Assembly: GCF_016924755.1 (NCBI RefSeq)
Contig: NZ_JAFFJX010000021.1
Span: 20,031-84,030, forward strand
Length of the DNA stretch: 64,000 nt
Direction: 5' to 3'
Source: Longitalea arenae
GTDB taxonomy: Bacteria > Bacteroidota > Bacteroidia > Chitinophagales > Chitinophagaceae
Under the pieces are notes generated by a model. It was not told the DNA's origin. It did not search any database and saw only the letters and a list, made by a program, of their open reading frames with translations. A program made the translations under genes and the position numbers. Of this stretch, positions 1 to 8,417 are shown piece after piece (the stretch's first letter is position 1; each line of letters begins with the position of its first letter).

Positions 1-1
1 T

Positions 2-1210
2 TTCTGGAAAAACAGGATCGGCGATCTGAAGATCCGCGGAACTTATGGCAAACTGGGTAACCAGAATATCGACGACTATCAAACCCTTACTACATACGAT
101 ATCTATATCAATCAATATGGCTTTAACAATGTGGCGGTGCCGGGAACGGGTTATACATTCGGCAACCCGGAACTGAAGTGGGAAACGACCACTTCTGCCA
201 ACATCGGTGCAGATGCCACCTTTTTGAAAGGAAGCCTGCGAGTCGGCTTCGACTATTTCCGGAAATTAACAAAAGGTATTCTGTTAACGCCACAAACGCC
301 TTTGGTATTGGGCGGTGCAGTGCCCAAGGCCAATTTAGGTGAAATGAAGAACCAGGGCTGGGAATTGACCGTTAACTATTCCCTGCGGCATAGCGCATTC
401 AGTCATTCGTTCGCGCTTAATATAGCCGATTCATGGAATGAGGTTACCCAATTCGAAGGGTATGAACAGATCAGTAAGGCCGACGAAATTGAACGCATCA
501 TCCGGGTAGGCCTGCCTTTATACAGCTACTACGGTTATAGAACAGATGGCCTGTTCCAAAACGAGTCCGATGTTAAAAATTCCGCACTGCCTATCGGCGT
601 ATCGCCGAAACCGGGAGATGTGAAATATAAAGACCGTAATGGCGACGGAATCATCAATGATAATGACCGCTATGTACTGGGTCATGCGTTCCCACGCCTC
701 ACCTTTGGATTTAATTATATGCTGCAATGGAAAGGACTAGAGTTCAATATGCTGTGGCAGGGCGTTGGAAAACGCGATATGGCCCTGAGAGGAGAGACCA
801 TTGAACCATTCCATGGCGGTTATTCCTTTGTTATGTTTGAGCACCAGCTCGACTATTGGACGCCCGCCAATCCCGATGCACGGTGGCCCCGGCTAACGCC
901 GCCGGGCACCGCTTCTACCATTAATAATTACGGTAAGGGCTCAGACTTTAACATCTTTAATGGCGCCTATGCACGCCTGAAGAATATCCAGATCGGTTAT
1001 ACGCTGCCTAAAGGGCTCACTACAAAATATGGCGTAAACAAACTCAATATTTTTCTGACCGGGCAAAACCTGCTAACGATCAGTAAGATCGATTTTGTTG
1101 ACCCTGAGTCTACCGAGTTTGGCAATAACATGAACAGCAGCGGCGCCAACAGCGCCCGCAATTATCCACGGCTTATTTATATAGGAGGAGGTGTACATGT
1201 TGAATTTTAA
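2..1210 (+). CDS. SusC/RagA-family TonB-dependent outer-membrane receptor, C-terminal part
   Basis: The reading frame is open from the first bases of the window, so this is the 3' part of a gene that starts upstream. The visible part reads as late beta-barrel strands of a SusC-type glycan importer: GTYGKLGNQNI near the window start, a GNPELKWETT strand, the KDRNGDGIIND turn, an FGFNYMLQWKGLEFN strand, and the terminal strand NYPRLIYIGGGVHVEF ending in the aromatic residue typical of Omp85/TonB barrels. SusC proteins take up oligosaccharides across the outer membrane with the SusD lipoprotein encoded next. The family is certain; substrate is inferred from the downstream GH76 gene (alpha-mannan). 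The plug and carboxypeptidase-like N-terminal domains lie outside the window. Confidence 0.95.
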   Translation, partial: FWKNRIGDLKIRGTYGKLGNQNIDDYQTLTTYDIYINQYGFNNVAVPGTGYTFGNPELKWETTTSANIGADATFLKGSLRVGFDYFRKLTKGILLTPQTPLVLGGAVPKANLGEMKNQGWELTVNYSLRHSAFSHSFALNIADSWNEVTQFEGYEQISKADEIERIIRVGLPLYSYYGYRTDGLFQNESDVKNSALPIGVSPKPGDVKYKDRNGDGIINDNDRYVLGHAFPRLTFGFNYMLQWKGLEFNMLWQGVGKRDMALRGETIEPFHGGYSFVMFEHQLDYWTPANPDARWPRLTPPGTASTINNYGKGSDFNIFNGAYARLKNIQIGYTLPKGLTTKYGVNKLNIFLTGQNLLTISKIDFVDPESTEFGNNMNSSGANSARNYPRLIYIGGGVHVEF

Positions 1211-1235
1211 AGCACATCAATTCAAACCAGCCATT

Positions 1236-2864
1236 ATGAAAATGAACTTTGCAGAAATGGGCCTGACCATACTGTTGATGGGATTGCTGCTCACCGGATG
1301 TGTGAAACTGGATGTGGCCCCCACCAACAAGTTCACCGATGAAACGTACTGGACCACAGAAGACAAAGCCAACTCTGTGTTGAACATGGCTTACCGCCAG
1401 CTGTTCACGAATGATTTTTTCATGTTAAATGAGATCCTGAGCGATAATGTTTACAATGGGTATGGAACTACCAACGAAAAGGTGATTGCCCTCGGCCTGG
1501 CAGATGCTTCGAACGGCCGCTTTGAAAGCGAATGGAAAGCCTGTTATGAAGGTATAAAGACCTGCCATACATTCCTGGCCAATATAGACCGGGTAACCAC
1601 CATGAGCGAAACGTTAAAGACGAAAAGAAAAGCCGAGACCCGCTTTATCAGGGCATGGCTTTTTTTGGAGCTCACTATCTGGTATGGCGATGTTCCGCAT
1701 TTCACGGAAGATATTACCCTCAGTCAGTCGAAAGCAGTTGAACGTACACCGCATGCAGAGATCATGGCGTGGATCCACCAGGAGCTGGATGAAGTGGCTG
1801 CCGCTTTACCCAAACGGGAAGAATATACCGCAGCAGATAACGGAAGGGTCACCAGTGGCGCCGCCATTGCATTGAACGCCCGGGCATATCTGTATGAAAG
1901 TAACTGGGTAAAAGTGGCGGAATATTGCGATAAGCTGATCAACAGTACCACCTATGGCAGTTACAGCTTATTTCCCAACTATGAGCAATTGTTCTGGGTG
2001 AGGAATGAGTACAATCCTGAGATCATACTAAGCCTTCAGTATGTGCCTGTAAACCGCACCTGGGGCAACCTGGTTGACTATGCGCCGATGTCGGCCAATG
2101 CACGGCTTTGCCTGGCCGGGCCTACCCAGGAACTGGTGAACACATACCTGATGAAAAATGGTAAAAAATGGACCCCCGCTGATCCGGATTATGCAGACCG
2201 CGATCCGCGTTTGGCAGCCACCATTGTGTACGATGGTTCCAGGTGGACCGACAGATCGGGTAACACCTATCCCATCGTGATCCATCCGGACGGCACTACG
2301 CCTCCCAATAAGATCTCAGATAAGTACACGGGCGCAGGAACCGCGCAAACACCTACCGGTTATTACTATCGTAAATTCTGTGATCCTGATCCCGCCTCGT
2401 ACACAGGTGGCAGCTGGGAGTCGAGCCTGAACCTGCCATTGATCCGTTTTGCCGATGTATTGCTGATGTATGCAGAAGCAAAGAACGAGCTGAAAGAAAT
2501 GAATCCTGCTGTATGGGATCAAACCATCAAAAAATTACGGCAAAGGGCCGGCTTCGATAATACACCTGAAGCAATGGATCTGCCCGGCAGCGACCAGGAT
2601 CTTTTGCGCGAAGTGATCCGCAATGAAAGGCGCGTGGAACTGGCACTGGAAGGATTGCGCATCTTTGACATCCGCCGGTGGAAGATCGCAGAAACCGTAT
2701 TAACGCAGGAACGGCATGGCGCCAGATTCGATAAAAGCAGTGGCAGCTATGATTATATCAAACTGCCCGGCGGCAGCTTCAACCGTAATCGCGATTACCT
2801 GTGGGCAATTCCCAGAGCAGAGCGATTATTGAATCCAAAACTCACTCAAAACCCCGGTTATTAA
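1236..2864 (+). CDS. SusD/RagB-family nutrient-binding lipoprotein
   Basis: Surface lipoprotein that caps the SusC barrel and binds glycan. I start at the ATG giving MKMNFAEMGLTILLMGLLLTGC, a lipoprotein signal with Cys at the lipobox. A frame-compatible ATG at 1197 sits behind a purine-rich GGAGGAGG encoded in the end of susC and would add 13 residues, so the start is not fully settled. Family signatures: the FTDETYWTT segment after the signal, TPR-like helices in the N-terminal half (KRKAETRFIRAWLFLELT), LPLIRFADVLLMYAEAKNE, and the C-terminal RNERRVELALEGLRIFDIRRW motif. The length (542 aa) is normal for SusD. It overlaps or abuts the susC stop and is followed 16 bp later by the SusE-like gene, so one operon is likely. 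Confidence 0.96.
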   Translation: MKMNFAEMGLTILLMGLLLTGCVKLDVAPTNKFTDETYWTTEDKANSVLNMAYRQLFTNDFFMLNEILSDNVYNGYGTTNEKVIALGLADASNGRFESEWKACYEGIKTCHTFLANIDRVTTMSETLKTKRKAETRFIRAWLFLELTIWYGDVPHFTEDITLSQSKAVERTPHAEIMAWIHQELDEVAAALPKREEYTAADNGRVTSGAAIALNARAYLYESNWVKVAEYCDKLINSTTYGSYSLFPNYEQLFWVRNEYNPEIILSLQYVPVNRTWGNLVDYAPMSANARLCLAGPTQELVNTYLMKNGKKWTPADPDYADRDPRLAATIVYDGSRWTDRSGNTYPIVIHPDGTTPPNKISDKYTGAGTAQTPTGYYYRKFCDPDPASYTGGSWESSLNLPLIRFADVLLMYAEAKNELKEMNPAVWDQTIKKLRQRAGFDNTPEAMDLPGSDQDLLREVIRNERRVELALEGLRIFDIRRWKIAETVLTQERHGARFDKSSGSYDYIKLPGGSFNRNRDYLWAIPRAERLLNPKLTQNPGY

Positions 2865-2880
2865 TTACAATCACCCGAAA

Positions 2881-4002
2881 ATGAAAAAAAATAATTTATC
2901 AATAGCATGCTGTATCCTCTTGTTTGCCGCCTTTACCGGCTGCACCAAGGATAACAAATTCAAAGAAGTTCAGGTAACCGAAGTAAGCACCCTGTATTCA
3001 CCTGACGATGGGCGTAATGTGATACTGCAAGCCGCCGGTTCGGCTACATTATATTTCGAGTGGGAGAAAGCGGTAGCTGAAGACAATGGGGTGGTGTATT
3101 ATGATGTGTTATTTGATAAGCCCGACGGCGATTTTTCCAACCCTGCATTTGTGGTTGCCGCCGATAATAACGGCACCAGCACCGGATCGAGCATTACCCA
3201 TAAGGTCCTGAACAAGATCGGGAAACTGGCAGGTATAGCATCTGGTAAGGAAGGCAAACTGAAATGGACGGTGGCCTCATCCCGGGGACTCACAAGGGTA
3301 GTGTCTCAGCAAGTGCGCACCATTAACATCACCAGGACAAACGGCATAGATGCGCCCGATGCATTGTTCCTGACGGGCGAGGGAACGGAAGCAGGCAGCG
3401 ATCTGTCGCAGGCATTGACCGTTAAAGTACTGCCGGGTGGCAATGAGTTTGAGATCTATACCAGGCTGGTGGCCGGTAAAAAATATGCTTTTGTTGATTC
3501 GAAGACCAGCGTATCCAGAACTTTTTCCGTGAATGCCAGCGGCACAGGTTTCGAAGAATCGGCCAACGGCGCCACCGTAGCGAAAGATGGCATCTACAGG
3601 ATCTCCCTGGATTTCACTACAGCCTCCATTACCCTGGTGGAGATCAGCAAGCTCGACTTTTTTATGTGCACCCCCCAGAAACGTGAAACACTTAGCTACC
3701 AGGGCAAAGGCATTTGGCGGGTAAATGACATAGTGCCCGACTTTACAACGAACTGGAGCGATGACCGGTATTTCTTCTGGATGACCCTTGGAGGAACGGA
3801 ACAAAAGGTCGGCAGTTCCCAGAAAGACAATCAGCCGCCCGGTACAACAACAGGATCATTCTTTTATCTGAATTTCTATCCCGCAGATAAGAACCAGTGG
3901 GATTATTCCTTCAAGTTCCCGAACAGATCGGTAAAGAAATGCAGTATCGTTGTTTCCTTCAGCTCAGATGCTGCAAACTATACCCATGAAGTGATCTATT
4001 AA
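2881..4002 (+). CDS. SusE/SusF-like outer-membrane glycan-binding lipoprotein
   Basis: 373-aa lipoprotein: the first 21 residues, MKKNNLSIACCILLFAAFTGC in two pieces (MKKNNLSIACC, ILLFAAFTGC), form a lipobox signal. The mature protein starts with a SusE-type domain (LYSPDDGRNVILQAAGSATLYFEWEKA, then VYYDVLFDKPDGDF), followed by a C-terminal beta-rich region with ITLVEISKLDFFMCTPQKRETLSY, as in SusE/SusF starch-binding tandem modules. It probably binds glycan at the surface beside SusC/SusD. Position third in the operon, between SusD and a glycoside hydrolase, supports this. Exact carbohydrate specificity cannot be read from the sequence. Confidence 0.82.
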   Translation: MKKNNLSIACCILLFAAFTGCTKDNKFKEVQVTEVSTLYSPDDGRNVILQAAGSATLYFEWEKAVAEDNGVVYYDVLFDKPDGDFSNPAFVVAADNNGTSTGSSITHKVLNKIGKLAGIASGKEGKLKWTVASSRGLTRVVSQQVRTINITRTNGIDAPDALFLTGEGTEAGSDLSQALTVKVLPGGNEFEIYTRLVAGKKYAFVDSKTSVSRTFSVNASGTGFEESANGATVAKDGIYRISLDFTTASITLVEISKLDFFMCTPQKRETLSYQGKGIWRVNDIVPDFTTNWSDDRYFFWMTLGGTEQKVGSSQKDNQPPGTTTGSFFYLNFYPADKNQWDYSFKFPNRSVKKCSIVVSFSSDAANYTHEVIY

Positions 4003-4029
4003 TAATAATTGTAAAAGCGGCTATGCATC

Positions 4030-5217
4030 ATGATCAGGTATTCAATAAAAAAATGGCAAATGCAAAAAATCTTGTTAGTGGCCGGCGCTGCACTCATCCT
4101 GGCCTGCGGCAAAATAAAGGACGTATACGTTGATAATAGTATAAAATACAATATCGACTGGACCGCCGCTGCGGACAGCAGCAGCAGCAGTTTCGTTAAT
4201 GTGTACTGGAATTCTACCAAACATCATTTCAATAACGACAATTTTGGCACCGTGAACCAGTTTGATTACTGGCCGGAGGCACATGGCCTGGATGTGCTGG
4301 TAGACGCCTATAAACGTACAGGCAGCACGATGTATAAAGACCGGATCAGTGCCTTTTACGAGGGCGTAAAAGCAAAGAACGGAGGCCGCTTCTATAACAA
4401 CTATTACGACGATATGGGTTGGCACGGCATGGCGCACCTGCGTGCATTTGAAGCAACGGGTGATGCCCGTTATGAGACGTCGGCCAGGGAATTATGGCAA
4501 TGGATCGCTGCCGGCTGGAATGATTTCGATGGGGGAGGTATACCCTGGAATCATGAAAATACAGATGCCGGTCGCAGCAAGGGAATCCCTTCCAATGGTC
4601 CGGCGGCTATTATAGCAGCCCGCCGGTGGCAGAAATATGGTGCAGCAGAGATTGTGAACGGGTTGAATAACCTTCAGTGGTTGGAAAGGATCTACAACTG
4701 GATGAAAGAACATCGCGTGGTACAACAATCCGGCCGGGTATTTGAAAAATTGAGCGATCCCAAAGGCGATTGGACCTACAATGCAGGCACTTATATGGGC
4801 GCAGCATTGGAATACTATTACATCACCGGTAACAAGGTATATTTAAATGATGCCATTAAAACAGCAGACTGGGCAACCAGCACGCTGATCAACTCGAACA
4901 ACAAAGTGTTGAGTGATTGGGCAGAGCAGCAGGACCATGACGTTAACCTGTTCAAAGGCATTTTCGTGCGTTATCTTACTTTATTGATAAAGAATAAAGA
5001 CCTGCCTGAATCGAACCGGAAAAGATATGTTTACTTTCTAAGGAACAGCGCGCAGATCCTGTGGACAGCAGGCGCCGTTAAGAGTCCGGTCGTGTTGTTC
5101 GGTTATCATTGGTGGCAGGCCCCAACGGAATCAAAAGTGGCTTTACGTACCCAGATAAGCGCCTGTACATTGATGGAATCGCTGGCATTGCTGAAATCAG
5201 AAGGCTACGTCGAATAA
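4030..5217 (+). CDS. Glycoside hydrolase family 76 (endo-alpha-1,6-mannanase) lipoprotein
   Basis: The (alpha/alpha)6-barrel GH76 signature is clear: FDYWPEAHGLDVLVDAY, then NNYYDDMGWHGMAHLRAFEATGD in which the Asp-Asp pair (residues 127-128) corresponds to the catalytic nucleophile and acid/base of GH76, then WNDFDGGGIPWNHEN and the repeated Gly/Trp-rich helix hairpins. The N-terminus has a lipobox signal (ILLVAGAALILACG). An alternative ATG at 4060 (MQKILLVAG) would give a cleaner lipoprotein signal. GH76 enzymes cut the alpha-1,6-mannan backbone of fungal mannans. Last gene of the PUL, 27 bp after the SusE-like gene, followed by a strong terminator. Length (395 aa) fits the family. Confidence 0.9.
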   Translation: MIRYSIKKWQMQKILLVAGAALILACGKIKDVYVDNSIKYNIDWTAAADSSSSSFVNVYWNSTKHHFNNDNFGTVNQFDYWPEAHGLDVLVDAYKRTGSTMYKDRISAFYEGVKAKNGGRFYNNYYDDMGWHGMAHLRAFEATGDARYETSARELWQWIAAGWNDFDGGGIPWNHENTDAGRSKGIPSNGPAAIIAARRWQKYGAAEIVNGLNNLQWLERIYNWMKEHRVVQQSGRVFEKLSDPKGDWTYNAGTYMGAALEYYYITGNKVYLNDAIKTADWATSTLINSNNKVLSDWAEQQDHDVNLFKGIFVRYLTLLIKNKDLPESNRKRYVYFLRNSAQILWTAGAVKSPVVLFGYHWWQAPTESKVALRTQISACTLMESLALLKSEGYVE

Positions 5218-5232
5218 TGAAATACCTGTATA

Positions 5233-5265
5233 AAAATGCCTCCGGCCAGATCGGAGGCATTTTTA
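5233..5265. terminator. Bidirectional intrinsic terminator
   Basis: Perfect 13-bp inverted repeat AAAAATGCCTCCG / CGGAGGCATTTTT with a 7-nt loop; the A and T runs give a U-tract on both strands. It separates the PUL from the convergent epoxide hydrolase gene. Confidence 0.92.
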
Positions 5266-5297
5266 TTGTCCCTTAGGGAGCCGAAGGCCGCAGGCAT

Positions 5298-6512
5298 TTA
5301 AAATGCTTTCTGAACAACAGCTTCAAAGAAGTGATGAAGATCTTTCGCCAGGATCTGCGGGCATTCCATTGCCGGGAAATGCAGGCCTTCATCAAAAGCG
5401 CTCCACCGGTCGGGGTTGCCCAGGGGGCCCAACAATTTTTTCAGCAGCGCTCCATGACCGCCAAAGGCGGCCATGGCCGACGGAACTTTTGGCGGCGCCC
5501 ATGATTGCTCAGCCGATTCCTGCGAACCGGCATCTCCGCCTGGGGCATTCCAGTCGAACGACATATTCATACCGTCGTACAATGTATAAGCAGTAGATGC
5601 GCCGAGTTTATTGAACCAGTAAAGCGAAATATTGGTAAGCATAAGATCTAACTCAATGGCCTCCTCAGGCAGCGCATTCACAGCATTCGTCCAGGTTTTA
5701 TATTTCTCCATGATCCAGCTTAATAAACCGATTGGACTATCGGTAAGTGCATATGCCAGGGTTTGCGGCTTTGTTGATAAGATTTTCAAATAGGCCGTTT
5801 CATATTTTTCATAATCCCGGAAGCCGGCGATTTCTTTCTTTTCATCGGAGGAAAAAGAGTCGATATCCTCCGGTAACATGCCCATACCAGTTAGTGCTGT
5901 GAAATCGGTACTAACATGCGTTCCCAGTAAGCGATGCCCTGCTATTCCGGATAACATGCCAGTAATCCCTGCGCCCATATCGGTACCATGCACGGCAAAT
6001 GTATCATAGCCTAATACAGTCATTAATTCAGCAAAAAGCGCAGCTATCTTCATCAGATCCCAGCTTTGATCCCTGGCAGGAATGGAAAAGCCAAAGCCCG
6101 GAATAGAAGGAATTATTATATGAAAAGAGACGCTGGATTGAATACCATGGGCAGAAGGGTTCGTAAGCAGCTCAGTTAGTTTCAGGAATTCAACAAAAGA
6201 GCTTGGGTATCCATGTAGCAGCAGCAGGGGTATCGCATTCGGGTGTGCAGACCTGATATGCACAAAGTGAACGGGTTGTTCGTTTATCCTGACCATGTAT
6301 TGCGGAAATTGGTTCAACCAGGCTTCCTGCTTTCTCCAGTCAAATTGCGTTTGCCAGTAGTTGGCGATTTTTTGCACATAGGAGACCGGGGCGCCAGGTT
6401 TCCAGTCAGTTGACTTTTGTACCGGAAAGCGGGCGGAGGCCAATCGATGATTCAGATCATCTATTTCCTGCTGAGGAATATTGATGGCGAATGGGCTAAT
6501 GGTGTTATTCAT
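5298..6512 (-). CDS. Epoxide hydrolase-like alpha/beta hydrolase (EHN domain)
   Basis: 404-aa protein with the N-terminal EHN cap/lid region typical of microsomal-type epoxide hydrolases (IPQQEIDDLNHRLASARFP, then WRKQEAWLNQFPQYMVRI), followed by an alpha/beta-hydrolase core. The oxyanion motif is LLLLHGYPSSFVEF. The nucleophile elbow is FAVHGTDMGAGI, with Asp rather than Ser as in epoxide hydrolases. The catalytic His is in EGLHFPAMECPQ near the C-terminus. No signal peptide is visible, so it is probably cytoplasmic. Role in detoxifying epoxides is family-level inference. Monocistronic: convergent to the PUL, and followed by the shared terminator. Confidence 0.88.
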   Translation of the reverse strand: MNNTISPFAINIPQQEIDDLNHRLASARFPVQKSTDWKPGAPVSYVQKIANYWQTQFDWRKQEAWLNQFPQYMVRINEQPVHFVHIRSAHPNAIPLLLLHGYPSSFVEFLKLTELLTNPSAHGIQSSVSFHIIIPSIPGFGFSIPARDQSWDLMKIAALFAELMTVLGYDTFAVHGTDMGAGITGMLSGIAGHRLLGTHVSTDFTALTGMGMLPEDIDSFSSDEKKEIAGFRDYEKYETAYLKILSTKPQTLAYALTDSPIGLLSWIMEKYKTWTNAVNALPEEAIELDLMLTNISLYWFNKLGASTAYTLYDGMNMSFDWNAPGGDAGSQESAEQSWAPPKVPSAMAAFGGHGALLKKLLGPLGNPDRWSAFDEGLHFPAMECPQILAKDLHHFFEAVVQKAF

Positions 6513-6572
6513 GCGCTTTTGTTTTGTTGCTGTAACCGGACGTAAAATAAACTTTTATTGGGCACAAATGAA

Positions 6573-6598
6573 ACAGGACGGTGTCAATCCCGTCCTGT
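6573..6598 (-). terminator. Intrinsic terminator of the DHFR-like gene
   Basis: 9-bp perfect inverted repeat ACAGGACGG / CCGTCCTGT with an 8-nt loop. Read on the minus strand it is followed by TTTCATTTG, a weak T-rich tail, and it lies 44 bp after the minus-strand gene at 6642-7220. Confidence 0.6.
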
Positions 6599-6641
6599 GT
6601 AACCGGCCTTCCATTATATTTTTGGCAATGTAATATGATCC

Positions 6642-7220
6642 TTATACGCCGTAAATGTGTACGGTGGTTCCACCCGGAAAAACCTTCACATCTTGCAGCT
6701 TAAGATAGAGCGGTTTTGCAAGCCCATCGAAGATCGGCAGTCCGGCCCCCAATGCCAGCGGATGGGTCACCAAACGGAATTCGTCTACAAGCCCCGTTGC
6801 TATGAGGTTCCGCATGAACCCGGCGCCGCCAATGGCTGCGATCGGTTTACCCGGCTCGGCTTTAAGCTCCCTAATCTGCCGGGCCAAATCACCGTCAAAG
6901 ATCCGCGCCTGCGCCCAGGAAGCGGCAGCAGCTGACTGATCCTGCCCGAAAGACACGCCTTTAAATCCTTTTTTGGTAAAGACCCCTTTCGGTATTTGGT
7001 TCATAGAAGGAGCAAAAGGATCGGTGGAAGTGGGCCAGTATGGCGCCATAAGCTCAAACGACTTCCTGCCCATGATGATCAGTCCCGCGTCCCAGCTTTG
7101 CTCCACGGCCCATGCTTTGGATTTCTCATCGCTGGTCTTGAAGAGCCAGTCTTTCTCGCCATTAGGGCCGGCGACAAAACCGTCGACCGACATCGACATT
7201 TTCATTATCAGCTTTCGCAT
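6642..7220 (-). CDS. Dihydrofolate reductase-family protein (RibD C-terminal domain)
   Basis: 192 aa, the normal size of the YyaP/RibD_C reductase-like group. The start MRKLIMKMSMSVDGFVAGPNG is the usual first strand and loop of this fold; LIIMGRKSFELMAPYW is the NADPH-binding GRK/T segment; AAIGGAGFMRNLIATGLVDEFRL is the second nucleotide-binding GG motif followed by the VDE-like helix, and HPLALGAGLPIF closes the domain. These proteins are NADPH-dependent reductases of unknown substrate, and no neighbour suggests one. Transcribed alone on the minus strand with its own terminator. Confidence 0.88.
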   Translation of the reverse strand: MRKLIMKMSMSVDGFVAGPNGEKDWLFKTSDEKSKAWAVEQSWDAGLIIMGRKSFELMAPYWPTSTDPFAPSMNQIPKGVFTKKGFKGVSFGQDQSAAAASWAQARIFDGDLARQIRELKAEPGKPIAAIGGAGFMRNLIATGLVDEFRLVTHPLALGAGLPIFDGLAKPLYLKLQDVKVFPGGTTVHIYGV

Positions 7221-7348
7221 AAGTAGAATAGAGTTGTTTCCCTAAAACTAAGCTGCCCTTCGGGAAGCCGCAGGGGGGTAAAATGACTATCTGAGGGGGC
7301 GATTGTGACATGTAACCATTTTCCTCCGGATAAACCACTGCTATCATT

Positions 7349-7356
7349 TAAATTTG
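7349..7356 (+). promoter_or_regulatory. Bacteroidota -7 promoter box
   Basis: TAaaTTTG matches the -7 consensus TAnnTTTG and lies 20 bp before the ATG at 7377. It places transcription start near 7363 and so argues against the upstream in-frame ATG-like start at 7305. No good -33 box is seen. Confidence 0.5.
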
Positions 7357-7376
7357 GAACACATAAACTTGATTCT

Positions 7377-8333
7377 ATGAAACTAAGCTTGCCAGGCCTC
7401 CTGGTCTTTATCGTTTCGTTTTCGTCGTTGCAGCCTGCTGCACAAAATAAACGTCCGGTGTCACCAGCCATGACAAGATCCGGCTCGGATCTGGACGCAG
7501 TTAAAACAGAACTGGAAGCGCTTAATAATAAAATAGGAGCCCTGTATCGTAAAGAAGCTGCAGATTCTATTCTCTCCTTATACGCCAACCAGTTTACCTT
7601 TTTACCCGAGTATAAACCAGCGATCGTTGAGCGAACCGCCTTACAGGCTTTTTTTAAAGACTGGTTCCAACAGGTTAACAATATCGACTATAAGAAGACA
7701 ATTTATAAGGTGGAAGCAATTTCCGGTTACATCCTGGAGATCGGCACCTTTCGTTTAAGTTATGCTACAGATCGACATGTACCAGGAAACTATACCGGCA
7801 AATACATGATCATGTGGCAGCGGAATGCAGCCTCTCAATTATCACTCTTGTCAGAAGCATTCGGTTCAGACAAAAATATCGGTCCGGCAGATGTTCCTTA
7901 TGCAAACGTGGTCGTAAAAGAGGACTTTGTTCTGGACAAAAACAGGCTAAGTGCCCAGTTAACCAATGAGATTGAAGCAGCTGATAAACTCGTAGTGCAG
8001 GCAGTGGAACAGGGAAATGGACAGCTAAGAGCCGATGGCTTTACCAAAGACGGAATTTACATGCCGCATTTCGGAACCATCCTGGAAGGTAGGGATGTCA
8101 TTCTGCCCTATATGAAAAAGATCTACGTTCCGGAAGCAAAGCTTTATTCTAAAAACACCTATCGGGAGATCTTCCATACAGGAGACTATGTTTTCCTGCA
8201 TGGTCATTTTAAAGGCGGATGGGGCGATCCGGTGAATGGAGGAAAGTTTGAGGGCAATATGTCGAACCTAATGAAGAAGAATGAAAAAGGAGAGTGGATG
8301 ATGCACCGTCAACTGGCAAACAATGATCGATAG
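7377..8333 (+). CDS. Secreted protein with two NTF2/SnoaL-like domains
   Basis: 318 aa from the chosen start, which gives a signal peptide MKLSLPGLLVFIVSFSSLQPAAQ. Two DUF4440/SnoaL-like cone domains follow in tandem. The first runs from about LDAVKTELEALNNKIGALYRKEAADSILSLYANQFTFLPEY (in pieces) to YMIMWQRNA. The second starts at IEAADKLVVQAVEQGNGQLRADGFTKDGIYMPHFGTI (in pieces) and ends GEWMMHRQLAND-like (residues KGEWMMHRQLANNDR). The WQR and WMMHR segments are the typical last strands. Such proteins bind or turn over small ligands; the substrate is unknown. Probably monocistronic. Confidence 0.75.
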   Translation: MKLSLPGLLVFIVSFSSLQPAAQNKRPVSPAMTRSGSDLDAVKTELEALNNKIGALYRKEAADSILSLYANQFTFLPEYKPAIVERTALQAFFKDWFQQVNNIDYKKTIYKVEAISGYILEIGTFRLSYATDRHVPGNYTGKYMIMWQRNAASQLSLLSEAFGSDKNIGPADVPYANVVVKEDFVLDKNRLSAQLTNEIEAADKLVVQAVEQGNGQLRADGFTKDGIYMPHFGTILEGRDVILPYMKKIYVPEAKLYSKNTYREIFHTGDYVFLHGHFKGGWGDPVNGGKFEGNMSNLMKKNEKGEWMMHRQLANNDR

Positions 8334-8417
8334 GCCCCTTTTCCCAACAAGCTGGCTGGCATACATTATGCAGTTTTAGAACTGTGACTATTGGATCATG
8401 TTGCCTAAAATTGCGCT

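Noticed and set aside
7305..7376. Longer start of the NTF2-like protein
   Set aside because: The -7 box lies inside it and the signal peptide begins at 7377.
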